A stretch of DNA of 6,400 nucleotides from an uncultured Rhodanobacteraceae bacterium (GTDB lineage Bacteria; Pseudomonadota; Gammaproteobacteria; Xanthomonadales; Ahniellaceae). This document shows positions 1-6,400 of this stretch, in pieces. Location: positions 1 through 6,400 of the forward strand of contig CALMWD010000376.1 of NCBI GenBank assembly GCA_937873105.1. Direction: 5' to 3'. The first letter of the stretch is position 1; every line of letters starts with the position of its first letter. The notes beneath the pieces were generated by a model. That model did no database searches, was not told the DNA's origin, and worked only from the letters and a program-made list of their open reading frames with translations. The translations under genes were made by a program, and so were the position numbers.

Positions 1-1205
1 CGGATTTCTTCCGACTGGCCCTGGTCGTGCACGTCGATCTCTCGGTGCTCGTCTGGTTCGTGGCCATGGCCGGCATGTTGTGGAGCCTCAATGTCCGTAG
101 CGTGGCGCTGCCCATCGCGCGCACCGCGCTCGGGCTGTGTGCGCTCGGCACGCTCGGCCTGCTGGCGGCACCGTTCGCGGGCAGTCGCGAGGCGTTGATG
201 GCCAACTACATCCCGGTGCTTGACGGCCATCTGTTCCTCGCCGCGCTGCTGGTGTTCGGTGTCGGCACTGCGCTGCTGGTCGTGCATGCCTTGCTCGCGG
301 CGCCGCGTCCGGGGCGTGCCGCCGCCGCGATCGGCGCGCTGCAATTCGGCAGCAATGCCAGCGTCGTGGCGATGGCGGTCGCGCTGATCGCTTTTGCCTG
401 GTCGTGGGCAGTGATGCCGTCGGCGCTCTCCGGCAAGGCCTATTACGAAGTGTTGTTCTGGGGCGGTGGCCATGCCTTGCAGTTCACTTGGACGATCCTG
501 ATGTTGCTCGCCTGGCTGTGGCTGGCGGGCGCTTGCGGCGGACGCGTGTTGCTCAGTCCGCGCCTGGTCGTGCTGATGTTCGTTCTGGCGCTGGCCAGCG
601 TGTTCGTGACGCCGTATGCCTACCTCGCGCATGACATCGCCTCGGTCGAGCACCGCAACCTGCACACCTGGGCGATGCGTGTTGGTGGCGGTCTGGCGAT
701 CGCGCCGGTGATGCTCGCGGTGATCCAGGCGATGGTGTCGCAGCGGACGCTGCCGGACGCACAACGGCCATTGCGTGCGGCCTTGTGGTCGTCGATGGCG
801 ATCTTCGCACTGGGCGGCGTCATCGGCATCGTCATCGCCGGCAACAACGTGCGCATCCCGGCGCATTACCACGGCAGCATCGTCGGGGTGACGCTGGCCT
901 TGATGGGCCTCGTCTACTTCCTGCTGCCGCGCCTCGGTTACGCCGCGCCGGCATCGCGGTTGGCGCGGGTGCAACCGACGTTCTACGCGGTGGGGCAGGC
1001 GCTGCACATCCTCGGTCTGGTCTGGTCGGGTGGCTACGGCGTGCAGCGCAAGGTCGCCGGCGCCGAACAAGTGCTGCGCACGCCGTCGGAAATCATCGGC
1101 ATGGGGGTCATGGGGCTGGGCGGCCTGATCGCGATCCTCGGCGGCCTGCTGTTCGTGGTGGTGGTGCTGCGGGCGATGCGCACCCGAACCGGGGCGGCAC
1201 CGTGA
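1..1205 (+). CDS. Heme-copper oxidase subunit I-like membrane protein, 5'-truncated by window edge, atypical CuB site
   Basis: Partial gene. The frame is open from base 3, so the true start lies upstream. A GTG at 27 is in frame but falls inside helix II of the fold, so it is not the start; residues below are numbered from it. About eleven hydrophobic segments remain, and the missing helix I would make the usual twelve. Seen landmarks are H2 in an HVDLSVLVWF segment (helix II, low-spin heme), H149 in WGGGHALQF (helix VI, one CuB ligand), and H280/H282 in PAHYHG (helix X, high-spin and low-spin heme), followed by a LMGLVYFLLPRLG segment. This order and spacing match NorB, CcoN and especially B-type (ba3-like) oxidases. 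The adjacent His-His pair that supplies the other two CuB ligands is absent: the aligned stretch reads TPYAYLAHD (195-203). The Tyr of the HPxVY motif is Phe153. Oxygen or NO reduction is therefore doubtful, and an electron-transfer role or altered chemistry is possible. Its stop overlaps the next gene's start. Confidence 0.85.
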   Translation, partial: DFFRLALVVHVDLSVLVWFVAMAGMLWSLNVRSVALPIARTALGLCALGTLGLLAAPFAGSREALMANYIPVLDGHLFLAALLVFGVGTALLVVHALLAAPRPGRAAAAIGALQFGSNASVVAMAVALIAFAWSWAVMPSALSGKAYYEVLFWGGGHALQFTWTILMLLAWLWLAGACGGRVLLSPRLVVLMFVLALASVFVTPYAYLAHDIASVEHRNLHTWAMRVGGGLAIAPVMLAVIQAMVSQRTLPDAQRPLRAALWSSMAIFALGGVIGIVIAGNNVRIPAHYHGSIVGVTLALMGLVYFLLPRLGYAAPASRLARVQPTFYAVGQALHILGLVWSGGYGVQRKVAGAEQVLRTPSEIIGMGVMGLGGLIAILGGLLFVVVVLRAMRTRTGAAP

Positions 1206-3175
1206 TCGGCCTGTTGCAGCGGGGTTTGCGGCGCGCCTTCATGGCCGTCGAAGCCGTGTTCAATCGCGCCTTCGGCGACCGCATCAATCCGCTCTACCAC
1301 CTGGGGGCGACGGCCTTCTTCCTGTTCTGGGTGGTGGCGGTGACCGGCACCTACCTGTACGCGTTCTTCGACACCGCCGTCGCCGCCGCGTATCCCTCGG
1401 TCGAATCGATCACGCACCGGCAATGGTTCGCCGGCGGCATCCTGCGCAGCGTGCACCGCTATGCCTCGGACGCGATGGTCGTGGTCATGCTCCTGCACAT
1501 GTTGCGCTGGTTCGCCTTCGATCGCCTGCGCGGCTTCCGCTGGTTCTCTTGGGTCTCCGGCGTCGGACTGATCTGGCTCGTCTACATCGTCGGCATCAAC
1601 GGCTACATGCTGCCGTGGGATCGTTATGCGCAATACGTGACGGTGCAGGCCTTCGAATGGATGAGCGCGTTGCCGCTGTTCGGCGCGACGATCATGCGCA
1701 ACTTCGTCTATCCGTCGAGCATGACCGACCGCTTCTTCTCGCTGCTCGCCTTCATCCATATCGGCGTGTCGCTGATCCTGCTGCTGATGATGTGGGTCCA
1801 CGTGCAGCGCGTGCCGAAGGCGGAGACGCAACCGCCGCGACCGATCGCGCTCAGTCTGCTAGCGACCTTGGTTGCGCTGGCATTGCTGCTGCCGGTGCTG
1901 ACCCAGGGCGGCATGGCCGATCTGACGCGGGCGATCGACGTGATCCGCCTCGACTGGTTCTTCCTGCCGGTCCTGCCCCTGGTCGAGCGCAGTTCGCCGC
2001 AGACCGCGTGGTGGCTGGTCGGTGGCGGCACCGTGCTCCTGCTGATCCTGCCCTGGTTGCGCCGGCGGCCATCCCAGATGCAGCAGGAATTCCAGCTCGC
2101 CTTCCATCCGGGGAACCTGCACGTGTCGGCACGGCCGGGCGAGACCCTGCTCGACGCCGGACTGCGCGCCGGCCTGGCCTTGCCCTACGACTGCCGCAAC
2201 GGCGGTTGTGGCGTCTGCCAGTGCAGCGTGTTGAACGGTCGCATCGACGACGGTGCCTACCAGCCCGGCGTGCTGACCGAGGCGTTGCGCGCATCCGGCA
2301 AGGCGCTGATGTGTGTGGCGACGCCGCTGGAGGACGTCGAGATCGAGGTCGCGGTGGCGTCCTTGCGGCCCGGCGAGGCGGCGTCGCCCGTCGTGCACGT
2401 GGCCCGTGTCGAACGTCTGCAGCGCCTGGCCGAGGATGTGATGCGCATCGACCTGTCCCTGCCGGGCGGCGCACGCATCGACTTCGCTGCCGGCCAATAC
2501 ATCAACATTCTGCTCGAGGACGGCGAGAAGCGCGCGTTCTCGTTCGCGAATCCGCCGCACGACAATGCACTGGTCGAACTGCATGTGCGTCGAGTGCCTG
2601 GCGGGCGCTTCACGACGCGGGTGTTCGAGGCCCTGCAGGTGGGCGACGAGATCCGCTTCGAAGGCCCGCTCGGGCACTTCACCCTGCATGCCGGCCAGCG
2701 TCCGATCCTGTTCATCGCCGGCGCCACCGGGTTCGCGCCGATCAAGAGCATCGTCGAGGATGCGTTCCAGCGTGGCGTGCCGCGGCCGATGTGGCTGTAT
2801 TGGGGCGTGCGTCGTCCCGGCGATCTCTATCTGCGCGAACTCGCCGAACGCTGGGCCCGCGAGCACGCGAATTTCCGCTTCGTCCCGGTGTTGTCCGAGC
2901 CCGAGCCCGGCGATGCCTGGACCGGCCGCACGGGCTTTGTGCACGAGGCCCTGCTCACCGACTTCCCTGACCTGCGCGGCCACGAGGTCTATGTCTGCGG
3001 GTCGGTGCGCATGGTCGAACACGCGGTGCCGGCCTTGCTCGCGCAGGGGCTCGACGAGAACGCGTGTTTCTCCGACGCCTTCGTCCCCGGTTTCCGCGCC
3101 AATCAGGACGTCTCCACCGCGACCGCGCCCGCGGCCGATGTCATTCCACCCCACGCAGAAGGCCACCGCCCATGA
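1202..3175 (+). CDS. Cytochrome b - [2Fe-2S] ferredoxin - FAD/NAD(P)H reductase fusion protein
   Basis: A 657-residue three-module membrane oxidoreductase. Residues about 20-210 resemble cytochrome b/b6: H85-x13-H99 and H186-x13-H200 are two bis-His heme pairs, and GYMLPWD (134-140) and the SALPLFG segment match cytochrome b helix C and the following loop. About six membrane helices are visible (near 34-56, 80-103, 115-137, 180-204, 213-232, 268-286), ending in RRR at 287-289, which puts the rest in the cytoplasm. LDWFFLP (250-256) resembles the PEWY region of cytochrome b/subunit IV. Residues about 291-385 are a plant-type ferredoxin with C331-x4-C336-x2-C339-x31-C371. Residues about 395-630 are an FNR-type reductase: GQY 431-433, RAFSFAN 444-450 for the flavin, GATGFAP from 507 and YVCGS 597-601 for the nucleotide. 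The likely path is NAD(P)H, FAD, [2Fe-2S], heme b, or the reverse. The GTG start at 1202 overlaps the upstream stop; ATG at 1241 is an alternative. Physiological partners are inferred. Confidence 0.9.
   Translation: MIGLLQRGLRRAFMAVEAVFNRAFGDRINPLYHLGATAFFLFWVVAVTGTYLYAFFDTAVAAAYPSVESITHRQWFAGGILRSVHRYASDAMVVVMLLHMLRWFAFDRLRGFRWFSWVSGVGLIWLVYIVGINGYMLPWDRYAQYVTVQAFEWMSALPLFGATIMRNFVYPSSMTDRFFSLLAFIHIGVSLILLLMMWVHVQRVPKAETQPPRPIALSLLATLVALALLLPVLTQGGMADLTRAIDVIRLDWFFLPVLPLVERSSPQTAWWLVGGGTVLLLILPWLRRRPSQMQQEFQLAFHPGNLHVSARPGETLLDAGLRAGLALPYDCRNGGCGVCQCSVLNGRIDDGAYQPGVLTEALRASGKALMCVATPLEDVEIEVAVASLRPGEAASPVVHVARVERLQRLAEDVMRIDLSLPGGARIDFAAGQYINILLEDGEKRAFSFANPPHDNALVELHVRRVPGGRFTTRVFEALQVGDEIRFEGPLGHFTLHAGQRPILFIAGATGFAPIKSIVEDAFQRGVPRPMWLYWGVRRPGDLYLRELAERWAREHANFRFVPVLSEPEPGDAWTGRTGFVHEALLTDFPDLRGHEVYVCGSVRMVEHAVPALLAQGLDENACFSDAFVPGFRANQDVSTATAPAADVIPPHAEGHRP
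3157..3162 (+). promoter_or_regulatory. Possible ribosome binding site for the cytochrome c gene
   Basis: AGAAGG lies 9 bases before the ATG at 3172, inside the end of the fusion gene. It is only a partial Shine-Dalgarno match. The ATGA overlap (start 3172, upstream stop 3173-3175) suggests that translation of the cytochrome is mainly coupled to that of the fusion protein. Confidence 0.35.
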
Positions 3176-3633
3176 AGTCAGCCCTCGTTCCCTTGTTCAT
3201 CGCCTTGTCCTTGGCGGCCTGCAAGCCGCAGGATCCGGCGCCGTTGCCGCCCGAGGTCAATGCCCCGGCTTCTGCACCCGTGTCGGCTGCGCCCGTTAGT
3301 GACGGCACATCGCCGGCCGCCGACACCGCGACCGCGGATGCCGCCGCACCGACCGCGTCGAGCGAGACGGTGGCGGCCGTCGCCGATGGCGAAGCCGTGT
3401 ACAAGAAAGCCTGCATCACCTGCCATGGCGCCGGTATCGCCGGTGCGCCCAAACTCGGTGACGCGGCCGATTGGGGGCCACGCATTGCCCAGGGCGACGC
3501 GTTGCTGCTCGAACACGCGATCAAGGGATTCACCGGCCAGAAGGGCATGATGCCGGCCAAGGGTGGCTTCGTGACCTTGAGCGACGACGAGGTTAAGGCC
3601 GCGATCGATTACATGGTCGCCGCGACGAAGTAG
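3172..3633 (+). CDS. Lipoprotein cytochrome c, c5 type, on a long flexible tether
   Basis: A 153-residue single-heme cytochrome c. The N-terminus is a lipoprotein signal: MK, a hydrophobic stretch, then a lipobox LAAC with the lipid-modified cysteine at C17. Lys at position 18 lacks the Asp +2 inner-membrane retention signal, so outer-membrane anchoring is plausible. Residues 18 to about 70 are an Ala/Pro/Thr/Ser-rich, low-complexity linker with no predicted fold. The heme domain follows: C81-I-T-C84-H85 binds heme c covalently, and GMMPAKGG (125-132) carries the axial Met, most likely M127. AIDYMVA near the end is typical of the cytochrome c5 family. The protein should act in the periplasm as a mobile electron carrier on a leash. 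It is the last gene of the operon, overlapping the fusion gene by ATGA, which suggests it exchanges electrons with that protein or with the oxidase-like subunit. The direction of transfer cannot be read. Confidence 0.9.
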   Translation: MKSALVPLFIALSLAACKPQDPAPLPPEVNAPASAPVSAAPVSDGTSPAADTATADAAAPTASSETVAAVADGEAVYKKACITCHGAGIAGAPKLGDAADWGPRIAQGDALLLEHAIKGFTGQKGMMPAKGGFVTLSDDEVKAAIDYMVAATK

Positions 3634-3649
3634 GCACAACCGGCCGCGT

Positions 3650-6373
<2,724 letters not shown>

Positions 6374-6400
6374 GCGGAAGAAGGGGATCGGGGATACTGC

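Noticed and set aside
785..1201. The frame of the cytochrome b fusion stays open upstream to 785, which would add about 139 residues.
   Set aside because: The extra part is Arg/His-rich and lacks any fold, and it overlaps the well-supported oxidase-like gene in another frame. The recognisable cytochrome b begins only after 1202.
1..1205. Calling the first gene an ordinary cbb3- or aa3-type oxidase subunit I.
   Set aside because: The CuB His pair and the active-site Tyr are not present, and no normal partner subunits are visible in the window. Only the superfamily-level call is supported.
1202..2060. Assigning the cytochrome b part to a bc1 or b6f complex.
   Set aside because: There is no Rieske or cytochrome c1/f gene nearby, the PEWY motif is altered, and the chain is fused to a ferredoxin reductase.
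1859..3166. A long open frame on the minus strand opposite the fusion gene.
   Set aside because: The product is His/Arg/Gln-rich without recognisable motifs. It is an antisense shadow of a high-GC gene, while the plus strand encodes intact cofactor-binding motifs.

Overview
The window is uniformly GC-rich and almost completely coding. It holds four genes and no RNA gene, mobile element, integrase, repeat array or CRISPR. Lipoprotein-anchored cytochrome c5, a membrane Ser/Thr kinase with a TPR tail, and the codon bias together suggest a high-GC gammaproteobacterium, possibly Xanthomonadales/Lysobacterales-like. That placement is an inference from gene style, not from a marker gene.

Positions 1-3633 (+ strand) form a tightly packed redox operon of three genes joined by 4-base start/stop overlaps. 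The first gene is cut by the left edge. It encodes a polytopic heme-copper oxidase subunit I homologue that keeps the heme-ligand histidines but has no His-His pair for CuB, and has Phe where the active-site Tyr is expected. The second encodes a 657-residue three-part fusion: a bis-heme cytochrome b membrane domain, a plant-type [2Fe-2S] ferredoxin, and an FAD/NAD(P)H reductase. The third encodes a lipoprotein cytochrome c of the c5 type on a long Ala/Pro/Thr tether. Read together, they could make a membrane electron-transfer complex linking NAD(P)H (or the quinone pool) on the cytoplasmic side to a heme protein and a tethered cytochrome c on the periplasmic side. The direction of flow and the terminal substrate cannot be read from the sequence.

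Positions 3634-3649 are a 16-base convergent intergenic gap. A GC-rich inverted repeat (3642-3668) starts there and runs into the end of the facing gene. It is a candidate bidirectional transcription stop.

Positions 3650-6373 (- strand) encode a 907-residue Hanks-type Ser/Thr protein kinase with one membrane helix and a C-terminal TPR region of kinesin-light-chain type. It is transcribed toward the redox operon and has no visible functional link to it. Its promoter, and whatever gene precedes it, lie beyond the right edge.

The most interesting part is the redox operon, because an oxidase-like subunit with a disrupted CuB site is paired with a cytochrome b-ferredoxin-reductase fusion.
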